This document shows, one piece after another, positions 1 through 6,240 of a stretch of DNA of 17,445 bases; the stretch's first letter is position 1, and each line of letters begins with the position of its first letter. The stretch comes from Actinomycetota bacterium (lineage in GTDB: Bacteria; Actinomycetota; Acidimicrobiia; IMCC26256; PALSA-610), in NCBI GenBank assembly GCA_030839005.1, contig JAUZEM010000435.1, positions 1-17,445 of the forward strand, in the 5' to 3' direction. The position numbers were made by a program, and so were the translations under genes. The notes under the pieces were generated by a model, which was not told the DNA's origin, did no database searches, and saw only the letters and a list, made by a program, of their open reading frames with translations.

Positions 1-1079
1 CACGCCACGACATCGTTGACGAGATCGTAGGCGAGCAGGCTGCCGTGGTTCCCGCTGCACGTGCTGGGTCCGCACTCGCTGACGTAGAGCAGTCCTCGGC
101 TGGGCGCGACCACGAGGCCGCGCTTGCCCGCTTCCGGTATGGGGAACTGTTTGACGAGCGCATGGTTGTTGCCGATGTCGTAGACGTAGACGCGGCCGTC
201 GACCACCACGTACAGCCAGTGCGCCGGGCCCGTCGGGTTGGGAGTGACGCTGATCGGCTGTGCGGCCCCGGTGGCCCGGTAACTCTGGACCTGGAAGGTG
301 TGGCCGGCGCCGGTGTCCTCGTTGCGCAGGCGCACACCCACCATGCCCGCAACCTGTTGAGCGGCGTTGCCATCGGTGGTGTTGAGCAGCCAATTCGAGG
401 GCTCTGTCGTGCCGGCCCGCCAGACGCGACCGCGAATGGTCGTCGGGTTCACTCCCTCGAACTCGATGCGCTGCCAGATCACTGCGCCGTCGCCGGCCGC
501 CAGACCCGTGTCGAGGTCGCTTCCGATCGACGTGCCGTCGCTGCGCTGGGCGCGCAGGAAGATGTGCGCTCTGCTCGCGCCTTGCACCGCTCCGACCCGG
601 TAGTAGGTCGGTTTGTACGCGGGCGCGTAGCGACCGATCACGTAGCTATTGCAGTTGCCGGACCCGCAACGCGGCAGGACCACCTTCTCCACGACGTCCA
701 CGTCCCGGATGTTGAAGCGCGACAAGTAGGCCCGTTCCTCGGCATTGGCGCCCACGCTCACACTGCCGGCCCCCGGTGAAACCGACCACGACCATGGCGA
801 GCCAACCACCGTCCACCAACCCCCCGTACCCGCGCTGCCCCAGCCGCTCGTCACCGTGCGCTGGAAACCATCCGCGGCCGCAATCACGCTCGAGATAGCC
901 GCGGTGGCGCTCCTCGTGCTGCCCTCCGCCGGGGAAGACGCAGAAGGCCAACCGAACGAGAGCAAACCCGCGACCGTGATCGCAACCACGCCGACGCCGC
1001 TCCTCGAACGAGCACCACCGCCGTCCTGCGGGCCAGCCAGGCCTGATTCAGAACGCGGACACAGACTCTGTGTCGCCAT
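1..1079 (-). CDS. Secreted protein with concanavalin-type and beta-propeller domains (3' part cut by window edge)
   Basis: Reading the minus strand from ATG 1079-1077 gives 359 uninterrupted codons to the window edge. Residues about 24-50 form a hydrophobic signal segment ending near an Ala/Ser-rich stretch (SASSPAEG), so export is likely. Residues about 60-270 look like the concanavalin-A-like glucanase/lectin domain common in actinobacterial surface proteins. The diagnostic block is the strand IRGRVWRAGTTEPSNW followed by GMVGVRL. From about residue 275 a beta-propeller starts, with repeats such as WLYVVVDGRVYVYD and RGLVVAPSRGLLYVSE. Cysteines in CGSGNC and CGPSTCSG suggest disulfides. A purine-rich GGGGAAGGG lies 9-17 bases before the ATG. 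The frame stays open a little further upstream, so a longer start is possible. Substrate and function are unknown, and the domain names rest on pattern recognition only. It lies downstream of arsI on the same strand but 234 bp away, with no visible link. Confidence 0.8.
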   Translation of the reverse strand, partial: MATQSLCPRSESGLAGPQDGGGARSRSGVGVVAITVAGLLSFGWPSASSPAEGSTRSATAAISSVIAAADGFQRTVTSGWGSAGTGGWWTVVGSPWSWSVSPGAGSVSVGANAEERAYLSRFNIRDVDVVEKVVLPRCGSGNCNSYVIGRYAPAYKPTYYRVGAVQGASRAHIFLRAQRSDGTSIGSDLDTGLAAGDGAVIWQRIEFEGVNPTTIRGRVWRAGTTEPSNWLLNTTDGNAAQQVAGMVGVRLRNEDTGAGHTFQVQSYRATGAAQPISVTPNPTGPAHWLYVVVDGRVYVYDIGNNHALVKQFPIPEAGKRGLVVAPSRGLLYVSECGPSTCSGNHGSLLAYDLVNDVVA

Positions 1080-1313
1080 CAGCCCGCGCCCTTCCCCATC
1101 GGCCGATGACGCTAACGACCCACCCAGGTCCGGGCGCTCGAATACTGACGAGGAGTCGCTCGTTCTGGCGCCTTGGCACCTTAGAAAGTCAGTCGCGCCC
1201 TTCGTTCCGGTTCGTGACAAAAGCGCCGCGTCGGCCTCGGGTCAGGAACGCTCCCGTGCGTCGTGGGGTTCCGACTCTCGATGCAGCTACCGCGTCATCG
1301 TGAACGCGCGAGC
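1080..1313. other. Intergenic region between arsI and the secreted-protein gene
   Basis: These 234 bases separate the arsI stop from the start of the secreted-protein gene, both on the minus strand. No ORF here looks like a known protein. No strong hairpin followed by a T-run is visible for arsI. The region presumably holds the promoter of the secreted-protein gene (for example a GTATTC hexamer on the minus strand near 1140), but I cannot assign it with confidence. Confidence 0.4.
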
Positions 1314-1763
1314 TCAGCCACAGCGCGCTTCGGCTTCGGGAACGGACGCGCAGAACAACGAGTCGCCGGCGTCGTCGACGTGGGGCGACGACATGCCGAA
1401 GGTGTCGCTGTCCGCGAGCACGGTGTAGATCTCCCACGAGCCGTCCGGCCCGTCGACCCACACCTTGTCCTGCTTGGCGAAGCAACAGGTGCCGTTCTCC
1501 TCGACGGTGGCGACCCCTTCGCCGGTAAGGCGGGCTTGGTGCGCCGCAACCTCGTCGGTCGAGAGAACTTCAACACCCAGGTGGTTGAGGCGGCTACCGC
1601 TGCCGACATTCTCGAAGAGCACCAGCTTCAGCGGCGGGTCCGCGATTGCGAAGTTCGCATAGCCGGGCTTGCGCTTGTTGGGTTCGGTGGCGAAGAGCTT
1701 GGTGTAGAAGGCGACGGCCTGGTCGATGTCGGGCACGTTCAGGGCGAGCTGGAGGCGTGACAC
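1314..1763 (-). CDS. arsI: ArsI/CadI-family C-As lyase, VOC (glyoxalase) fold
   Basis: This 149-residue protein matches the ArsI/CadI family. These are non-haem iron dioxygenases of the vicinal-oxygen-chelate fold that cleave the C-As bond of trivalent organoarsenicals such as methylarsenite in the cytoplasm. Visible markers are the start RLQLALNV, the block KRKPGYANFAIADPPLKLVL (31-50), LNHLGVEV (59-66), the vicinal cysteine pair C93-C94 in GTCCFAKQDKVWV, and WEIYTVLAD (110-118). By family analogy Q5, H61 and E111 are the likely iron ligands, and C93/C94 bind the arsenical. Two more cysteines (C138, C148) sit in the tail. The start is GTG, preceded by GAGGAG at a good distance. The gene is divergent from arsR1, with a shared operator between them. 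Homologues named CadI were first described as cadmium-induced, so a cadmium response is the main alternative. Confidence 0.9.
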   Translation of the reverse strand: MSRLQLALNVPDIDQAVAFYTKLFATEPNKRKPGYANFAIADPPLKLVLFENVGSGSRLNHLGVEVLSTDEVAAHQARLTGEGVATVEENGTCCFAKQDKVWVDGPDGSWEIYTVLADSDTFGMSSPHVDDAGDSLFCASVPEAEARCG

Positions 1764-1801
1764 TGGGATACTCCTCGTCGGGTAGATTGACGGCTGTCGA
1801 T

Positions 1802-1836
1802 GTATCGATACTCGCGAATGTATCGAAGCTTGTCAA
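1802..1836 (-). promoter_or_regulatory. arsI promoter and ArsR-type operator in the arsI/arsR1 divergent region
   Basis: A perfect inverted repeat TCGATAC-N8-GTATCGA spans 1805-1826. A further GTATCGA half-site at 1802-1808 overlaps its left arm, giving the palindrome GTATCGATAC (1802-1811). On the minus strand TTGACA (1836-1831), a 17-base spacer and GAGTAT (1813-1808) form a plausible promoter for arsI, so a repressor bound to the repeat would cover its -10 box. The site lies just upstream of the arsR1 start, as expected for autoregulation. The dyad is seen directly. The assignment to ArsR1 is inferred from position. Confidence 0.6.
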
Positions 1837-1854
1837 TATGTGGAGGACGATTTC

Positions 1855-2196
1855 GTGGCGACCAAACGAATCTCGGCCGTTCTGCTCGATGGCGGAGTTT
1901 GCTGCGCGCCCCTTTCGGCCGCGCCGCTAGCCGTTGCCGATGCGGCCGAGCTCGCGAGGGTTTTTGCCGCGCTGGCGGACCCCGTTCGTCTGCGGCTTCT
2001 GAGCCTCGTCGCCGCGGGCGGCGAGGTTTGCTCGTGTGATCTCGAGGTGCCGTTGGGCAAGTCGCAGCCGACGATCAGCCACCACACCAAAGCGCTCGCG
2101 GACGCCGGTCTTCTCGTCGGGGAGAAGCGAGGTCGCTGGATGATGTGGCAGGTCGTGCCCGAGCGCCTCGCCGCGCTGCGCGCCGCCCTCTCGTAG
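1855..2196 (+). CDS. arsR: ArsR/SmtB-family metalloid-responsive repressor (first copy)
   Basis: ArsR/SmtB winged-helix repressors bind operators as dimers and leave DNA when thiols bind As(III), Sb(III) or soft metals. I place the start at GTG 1855 because GGAGG (1842-1846) sits eight bases ahead of it. An in-frame GTG at 1840 has no such site and would itself overlap this Shine-Dalgarno. The resulting protein has 113 residues. Core features are ALADPVRLRLLSLV (39-52), the metal box EVCSCDL (57-63), and the recognition helix in SQPTISHHTKALADAGL (70-86). A vicinal pair C16-C17 (VCCAPL) precedes the fold, as in actinobacterial ArsR proteins, and adds to C59 and C61 of the box. It is divergent from arsI and co-directional with arsR2, 73 bp downstream. 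Arsenite is the likely inducer, and cadmium or lead cannot be excluded. Confidence 0.9.
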   Translation: MATKRISAVLLDGGVCCAPLSAAPLAVADAAELARVFAALADPVRLRLLSLVAAGGEVCSCDLEVPLGKSQPTISHHTKALADAGLLVGEKRGRWMMWQVVPERLAALRAALS

Positions 2197-2238
2197 GGCC
2201 GACACCTCCAGTTCCGTCGGCGTTCAGCCGGCGTACGT

Positions 2239-2275
2239 TTGCACCTCCGGTCCATATCAATGATTATCTATGTCG
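2239..2275 (+). promoter_or_regulatory. Candidate promoter and AT-rich dyad upstream of arsR2
   Basis: TTGCAC (2239-2244), a 17-base spacer and GATTAT (2262-2267) could form a promoter whose start point would fall at about 2274-2276, right at an ATG of arsR2. The same stretch is unusually AT-rich for this window. It contains an imperfect dyad CATA-N12-TATG (2253-2272) with an inner ATCA-A-TGAT, the general shape of ArsR/SmtB operators. Its sequence does not resemble the arsI/arsR1 dyad. The boxes match consensus only partly. Confidence 0.35.
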
Positions 2276-2599
2276 ATGTCTACTGATGTGGATGTGGTCG
2301 TGGCTCCGCTCGCCAAGCTCAAGGCGCTGTCCGATCCCCTTCGCTGGTCGATCGTCGTGGCGCTCGCCGAGGAGGAGCTCTGCGTCTGTCACCTCACCGA
2401 GGACCTCGGCGCGCGCCAGCCGCTGATCTCGCACCACCTCCGGGTGCTGCGCGATGCAGGGATCGTCGAGTCCGAGAAGTGGCGCTACTGGACTTACTAC
2501 CGGCTGCGACCCGGCGCCCTCTCCGCGCTCGGCGAATTCCTCGGAACGCTGGCGGCGGGCGGCCGGACCGCGGGAACGCAACGTCGGCCCTGTCGCTGA
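2270..2599 (+). CDS. arsR: ArsR/SmtB-family repressor (second copy), coupled to the channel-ArsC gene
   Basis: This 109-residue ArsR/SmtB protein shows ALSDPLRWSIVVAL (19-32), a metal box ELCVCHL (36-42, C38 and C40; the usual Asp is His), and the recognition segment RQPLISHHLRVLRDAGIV (49-66). The C-terminus RTAGTQRRPCR adds one more cysteine. No Shine-Dalgarno precedes either ATG (2270 or 2276), so the message may be leaderless. ATG 2276 fits the candidate promoter best and would shorten the protein by two residues. Its stop TGA (2597-2599) overlaps the ATG of the aquaporin-ArsC gene (TGATG), so the two are translationally coupled. It probably represses itself and the fusion gene. It lacks the N-terminal CC pair of the first ArsR, so sensitivity or metal preference may differ. 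Confidence 0.88.
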   Translation: MSMSTDVDVVVAPLAKLKALSDPLRWSIVVALAEEELCVCHLTEDLGARQPLISHHLRVLRDAGIVESEKWRYWTYYRLRPGALSALGEFLGTLAAGGRTAGTQRRPCR

Positions 2600-3720
2600 T
2601 GCGCCCCGACCTCACCCGCCGTGCCGTGGCGGAGTTCGTCGGCACCGCGTTCCTCGTCGCGGTCGTGATCGGCTCGGGCATTGCGGCGCAACGTCTCTCG
2701 CCGGGCGACGTCGGACTCCAGCTGTTCGAAAACGCGGCCGCGACCGCGGCGGGATTGATCGCGATCATTCTTGCGATCGGTCCGGTGTCCGGCGCGCACC
2801 TCAACCCACTCGTGAGCCTGGCCGACGCCGCCTTCGGTGGACTCGACCGGCGCGAGCTCGTCGCGTACGTTCCCGCGCAGATCGCGGGCGGCATGGGCGG
2901 CGCGATCGTCGCCAATCTCATGTTCTCGTTGCCCGCAGTCGAGTGGTCGACGAAAACTCGATCCGGCGGAGGACTGTGGTTGGCCGAGGCCGTCGCGACC
3001 GGCGGTCTGCTGCTGGTGGTGTTCGGCGTCGCCCGTTCGGGCCGTTCGTCGGTGGCGCCGTTCGCGGTCGGCGCGTACATCGGAGCGGCGTACTGGTTCA
3101 CCGCGTCGACCAGCTTCGCCAACCCCGCGGTCACGATCGCCCGCGCTTTTTCCAACACCTTCGCGGGCATCGAACCAAGCTCGGTGCCCGCCTTCGTCGC
3201 CTTCCAGGTCGTCGGTGCGGCCGTGGCGGTCGTGCTCGTTCGTTATCTCTATCCCGACGTGCGCGCCGTCGCCGGCGACATCATCGTCCCTCCTATCGAA
3301 GCGGTTGCCTCGACCGTGCCCGAGATCCTCTACGTCTGTATCCACAACGCGGGCCGTTCCGTTGCCGCCGCGGTCTTGACCGACCACTACGCACGAGGTC
3401 GTGTCCACGTTCGCTCTGCGGGCTCGCAGCCCGGAAGTGGAGTGAACGTGGCAGTGGCGCAAGTCCTGCGCGAGCGCGGACTCGACCCCGACAAGGAGTT
3501 CCCGAAGCCCCTCACCGCTGAAGCCGCCCGCGCCGCCGACGTCATCATCACGATGGGTTGTGGCGACGCCTGCCCCTTCTATCCCGGCACGCGCTACCTC
3601 GATTGGGAGCTCACCGACCCCGCCGGCAAGACGGTCGAAGAGGTTCGGCCGATCATCGAGCACATCGACGAACGAGTGCGCCAACTCCTGGCCGAGCTCC
3701 TCGGCGAACCAGTCGCGTAG
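2599..3720 (+). CDS. Aquaporin-type channel fused to arsenate reductase (Aqp-ArsC)
   Basis: The 373-residue protein joins two functions. Residues 1-225 are a MIP/aquaporin-type channel with about six hydrophobic helices and two signature loops, AHLNPLVSL (N69-P70-L71, not NPA) and FANPAVTIARAF (N175-P176-A177, followed by Val where classical channels have the filter Arg). Residues 242-373 are a low-molecular-weight-phosphatase-type ArsC. They carry the loop C247-IHNAG-R253-S, the second cysteine region MGCGDAC (C321, C325) and YLDWELTDPAG with the D340-P341 motif. The ArsC half should reduce arsenate, and the channel should let arsenite leave the cell. Channel-ArsC fusions are known from a few actinobacteria such as Salinispora and Frankia. 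I start at ATG 2599, which overlaps the arsR2 stop and begins directly at the first helix. The frame is open further upstream but runs through arsR2. The electron donor for ArsC is not encoded nearby. Confidence 0.92.
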   Translation: MRPDLTRRAVAEFVGTAFLVAVVIGSGIAAQRLSPGDVGLQLFENAAATAAGLIAIILAIGPVSGAHLNPLVSLADAAFGGLDRRELVAYVPAQIAGGMGGAIVANLMFSLPAVEWSTKTRSGGGLWLAEAVATGGLLLVVFGVARSGRSSVAPFAVGAYIGAAYWFTASTSFANPAVTIARAFSNTFAGIEPSSVPAFVAFQVVGAAVAVVLVRYLYPDVRAVAGDIIVPPIEAVASTVPEILYVCIHNAGRSVAAAVLTDHYARGRVHVRSAGSQPGSGVNVAVAQVLRERGLDPDKEFPKPLTAEAARAADVIITMGCGDACPFYPGTRYLDWELTDPAGKTVEEVRPIIEHIDERVRQLLAELLGEPVA

Positions 3721-3728
3721 CCATTGCG

Positions 3729-5084
3729 TCAGCTATGCCCGCGTTGCTCGAGCGAGATGGTTGGCAAGCCTTCCCGGATGCCCGCTGATCTCGTGAGCGC
3801 CTCGTCGATGATGCGGAGGAGTTCTTGTACCTCGTAAGGCTTGGTGAGATATGCCAGGGCGCCGGCGCTGAGGAGTCGCTGTTGTTGGCCGAGCGTGGCG
3901 TCGGCGCTGACAACCACGACGGGGATGGAAGCCGTTGCGCAATTGGAGCGGAGCTCTTGCAGGACTTGGTCGCCGGGAATGTCGGGGAGGTGAAGGTCGA
4001 GGAGGATCAGCGCGGGTTGATGCTCGGTTGCGAGCTCGAGGCCGAGCCGGCCTTGCATTGCGGGAATGATGTCGACGTCGTTTCGGTGCGCGACGACGCG
4101 TTGGACCAGTTTGAGGTTGGCGAGGTTGTCTTCGATGTACAGGAGGGTCTGGCGCCGCTCATCGGTCGACGAAACGGCTTGCGGTTGCGTGTGGTCGCCT
4201 CGGAGGCGTTCGTAGCGTTCGACGGGTCCTTCGACGAGCGGGAGCTCGACCCAGAACGTGCTGCCTTCGCCGGGGACGGATTCGAGGTCGACTGTGCCAC
4301 CCATCGCCTCGGCGAGCCGTCGGGAGAGCGCGAGGCCGATGCCGGTGCCTTCGATGTCGGTGCGTTCGGCGCCGAGGCGTTCGAACGGCACGAACACTTT
4401 GCCCAGCTGTTCGCCGCGGATGCCGGGACCGGTATCGGCGACCCGTATACGGAGGTGGGTGGGGTCGGGACGTGCGCAGGAGATGGTGACGCTGCCGTGC
4501 AGCCGGTTGTATTTGACGGCGTTGGACAGGAGGTTGAGGAGGATCTGCTTGAGGCGTTGCCGGTCGGCGAAAACGTGAATGTTCTCGCAGACGTGGTGGT
4601 CCGCGTGGACTTGGATGGAACGCTGATCGGCCAGGGGCCGGATCAGGTCGACGGTCTCGCCGACCACGTCACTGACGAGAACCGATTCCGATGAGAGCGC
4701 GAGATCGCCGGTCTCGATGCGGGAGATGTCGAGAACCTCGTTGATCAGCCCGAGGAGATGCTTGCCGCCGCGCAGGATCTGGTCGACGGCCTCTTGTTGG
4801 TTCGGGTCGAGGTCGTCGAGGTCGAGGACCTGCGCGAAGCCAAGCACCGCGTTGAGAGGTGTACGGAGCTCGTGGCTCATCCGCGACAAGAAGGAGCTCT
4901 TGGAGCGGTTCGCAACATCGGCCGCCTCGCGTGCGGTTTCGAGGTCGGCAAGCGTTCCCCGAAGCTCCGCGGTTCGTTGCTCGACGAGCACCATGGCGTA
5001 CCGCCGCCGTCGGGTGAGCATGGCCACGACTGCCGAAGCGATGAGCGCGGCGACGAGGCGTCCCGCCAGAATGATCCAGGCCAC
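3729..5084 (-). CDS. Hybrid sensor histidine kinase with C-terminal receiver
   Basis: The 451-residue protein has one N-terminal membrane helix (2-24), a short coiled-coil linker (30-62) and a HisKA domain with H71 in FLSRMSHELRTPLN. The HATPase follows, with N-box LLNLLSNAVKY (182-192, N188), DTGPGI (217-222) and GTGIGLALSRRLAEAMGG (247-263). A receiver covers about 312-430, with acidic pair E318-D319, phosphoacceptor D363 in ILLDLHLPD, S393 and K415 in YLTKPY. All catalytic residues are present, so autophosphorylation and intramolecular phosphotransfer are expected. There is essentially no extracytoplasmic sensor. Start GTG 5084 is the first possible one, because an in-frame TGA lies four codons upstream. 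No Shine-Dalgarno is evident, so an N-terminally truncated gene is possible. It converges with the arsenic operon (8 bp between stops). No partner regulator is adjacent and the signal is unknown. Confidence 0.9.
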   Translation of the reverse strand: MAWIILAGRLVAALIASAVVAMLTRRRRYAMVLVEQRTAELRGTLADLETAREAADVANRSKSSFLSRMSHELRTPLNAVLGFAQVLDLDDLDPNQQEAVDQILRGGKHLLGLINEVLDISRIETGDLALSSESVLVSDVVGETVDLIRPLADQRSIQVHADHHVCENIHVFADRQRLKQILLNLLSNAVKYNRLHGSVTISCARPDPTHLRIRVADTGPGIRGEQLGKVFVPFERLGAERTDIEGTGIGLALSRRLAEAMGGTVDLESVPGEGSTFWVELPLVEGPVERYERLRGDHTQPQAVSSTDERRQTLLYIEDNLANLKLVQRVVAHRNDVDIIPAMQGRLGLELATEHQPALILLDLHLPDIPGDQVLQELRSNCATASIPVVVVSADATLGQQQRLLSAGALAYLTKPYEVQELLRIIDEALTRSAGIREGLPTISLEQRGHS

Positions 5085-5171
5085 GGCCGGCTGTCATTGC
5101 CGTCGTGTTTCAGCTTCATCTAGAGCGGGACTAGCAGTGGGACATACCGGAATCGAAAGGACGGTCGTTTG

Positions 5172-5414
5172 ATGGCACGCACCCACGTCGTCATCGCCGA
5201 CGAAGTGGTCGACGCCATGCATCGGCTCGTCGGAGCACGCGGGCGTAGCCGCTTTCTCGACGAGGCCGCACGAGAGAAACTCGCTCGGCTCGAGCTCGAA
5301 GCCGCGGTCGAAGAAACCGCCAACACTGTGAGCAGCGCCCGACACCCCGAATGGCGCAGCCGTCGCTCGACCGCGGCCTGGGTGCGAACGACGCGACGGA
5401 CGGAAGCATCCTGA
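5172..5414 (+). CDS. Ribbon-helix-helix antitoxin, VapB-like
   Basis: This 80-residue protein begins ARTHVVIADEVVDAMHRLVG, a short beta strand plus helix typical of MetJ/Arc/CopG (RHH) antitoxins. A helix GRSRFLDEAAREKLARLELE (24-43) and a toxin-binding tail containing HPEWRSRRSTAAWVR (58-72) follow. GAAAGGA lies about 10 bases before the ATG. A GTG-free TTG codon just upstream is less likely as a start. Such proteins bind DNA through the N-terminus, repress their own operon and neutralise a PIN-domain RNase with the C-terminus. The partner toxin follows directly but is broken, so this antitoxin has no intact local partner. It is divergent from the histidine kinase (87 bp). RHH antitoxin is clear. 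The VapB assignment rests on the neighbouring PIN remnant. Confidence 0.8.
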   Translation: MARTHVVIADEVVDAMHRLVGARGRSRFLDEAAREKLARLELEAAVEETANTVSSARHPEWRSRRSTAAWVRTTRRTEAS

Positions 5415-5797
5415 GTCGGTACCTGCTCGACACCACCGTGCTGATGCGCACCTGCGTGGCGACCGCGCTGTTACCGACTCTCTTCTCCAACGTCTCCGCG
5501 AAGGCCACTCACTGGGCACGACGTGCGTCAACATCGCGGAGATCGAGCGCGGGCTTCGGCCGGCGGAACGCAAGAAAGCCCACGTGCTGCTCGACCGACT
5601 GGCGTTCTTCGACGCGCGAGGCGGCGACGCGCGCCGGCCGCTATCAAGCCGACAGGGCGCGGCGCGGACGAACAATCCATACCCCGGACGCGCTCATTGC
5701 AGGTACCGCGCGCGCTCATGGCGCAGTCCTTGTGACCGACAACCTGGACGACTTCCCGATGCGCGACGTCCGCGTCGAATCACTCGCAGCCGATTGA
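5411..5797 (+). pseudogene. VapC-type PIN-domain toxin broken by two frameshifts
   Basis: Joining three frame segments rebuilds a PIN toxin. Segment one (5411-5445) reads SRYLLDTTVL. Segment two (5446-5610) reads AHLRGDRAVTDSLLQRL, then GTTCVNIAEIERGL and HVLLDRLAFF. Segment three (5612-5797) reads TREAATRAGRYQADRARRG, then TIHTPDALIAGTA, VLVTDNLDDFPM and a TGA stop. All four expected acidic positions are present: D in LLDTT, E in AEIERG, D in TPDALI and D in VTDNLDD. The first shift (near 5444-5446) behaves like a one-base loss and the second (near 5611) restores the original frame. No normal start codon is in place next to the antitoxin stop; the frame opens with CTG, or with an ATG inside the antitoxin gene at 5351. 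Intact VapC would be a site-specific RNase. The alternatives are assembly errors in raw sequence or genuine decay. Confidence 0.8.
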
Positions 5798-5833
5798 AGT
5801 CGCGGGGCCGAACGCTGCGGCTCCTGATCTCGC

Positions 5834-5984
5834 GGCCTGCCCTACGGCTACCTCGAGCTGCTCGAGGCTCTTCGCGACCCGAGCCATCCCCGTCATGAAG
5901 AAGCTCGCCGATTGGGTGCCGCCGGGATTCGATCCGCCGCAGTTCGATGCTCGCGAGATAAATCTCGTACTGAAGCAACGCTGA
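5834..5984 (+). pseudogene. C-terminal remnant of a pRiA4b ORF-3-like (PF07929-type) protein
   Basis: Two frames join to the typical end of this family. GLPYGYLELLEALRDPSHPR runs from 5834 to 5893 and HEE continues to about 5902. After a one-base shift, KKLADWVPPGFDPPQFDARE then INLVLKQR and TGA run in frame from 5898 to 5984. The pattern GPYGYxxLLEALxDPxHPxH, then W, then FDPxxFDxxxIN is characteristic of the C-terminus of pRiA4b ORF-3-like proteins, which also occur as passengers of IS1096-type elements. The N-terminal two thirds are absent, since the broken toxin ends only 36 bp upstream. Function in the intact family is unknown. Family identity is from memory of the motif, without a search. 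Confidence 0.65.
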
Positions 5985-6030
5985 CGGGGCAGACCCGCAA
6001 CCGGGCCTGCGAACTGGTTGACTCGCGCGC

Positions 6031-6240
6031 ATGGCCGTCACCCTCTACGGAGTCTGCTCCGTCACATTCATGATGGTGATGTACGCGCTTGAGGGACGCG
6101 GTCGTCGCTTCGTGCTGGGCTTCGCGTGCGGATGCGTCTTGTCCAGCGTCTACGGCTTCCTCTCCGGAGCATGGCCGTTCGGCATCGTGGAACTCATTTG
6201 GTCCGGGGTCGCTCTACGGCGCTACCGCGAACCCGCGTAA
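6031..6240 (+). CDS. Small two-helix membrane protein, conserved hypothetical
   Basis: This 69-residue protein starts at ATG 6031. Two hydrophobic segments are visible, about residues 4-20 (TLYGVCSVTFMMVMYAL) and 27-60, the latter containing FVLGFACGCVLSSVYGFLSG and WPFGIVELIWSGVAL, and the protein ends ALRRYREPA. The ending AWPFGIVELIWSGVALRR resembles small uncharacterised membrane proteins I have seen in other bacteria, and codon choice is coding-like. No clear Shine-Dalgarno precedes it. It stands alone between decayed genes and a tRNA gene, with no operon partner. Function is unknown. Confidence 0.6.
   Translation: MAVTLYGVCSVTFMMVMYALEGRGRRFVLGFACGCVLSSVYGFLSGAWPFGIVELIWSGVALRRYREPA

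Noticed and set aside
45..779. Plus-strand ORF of 244 codons
   Set aside because: It is the shadow of the minus-strand secreted protein, whose frame has clear domain motifs. The plus frame is a low-complexity mix of Ala, Arg, Val and Asp.
2479..2598. Upstream extension of the aquaporin-ArsC frame
   Set aside because: It would overlap the winged-helix-coding part of arsR2. ATG 2599 overlaps the arsR2 stop and begins at the first membrane helix.
2454..3684. Long ORFs on both strands across the aquaporin-ArsC gene
   Set aside because: They are Arg/Gly-rich frames without motifs. The fusion gene in the same stretch has complete channel and reductase motifs.
3825..4694. 289-codon plus-strand ORF
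   Set aside because: It is antisense to the kinase, which has all H, N, G1, G2 and receiver motifs in the other strand.
5120..5160. Possible attachment-site copy of the tRNA-Ser 3' end (GCAGTGGGACAT)
   Set aside because: Only a few bases match the tRNA end, which is no more than chance.
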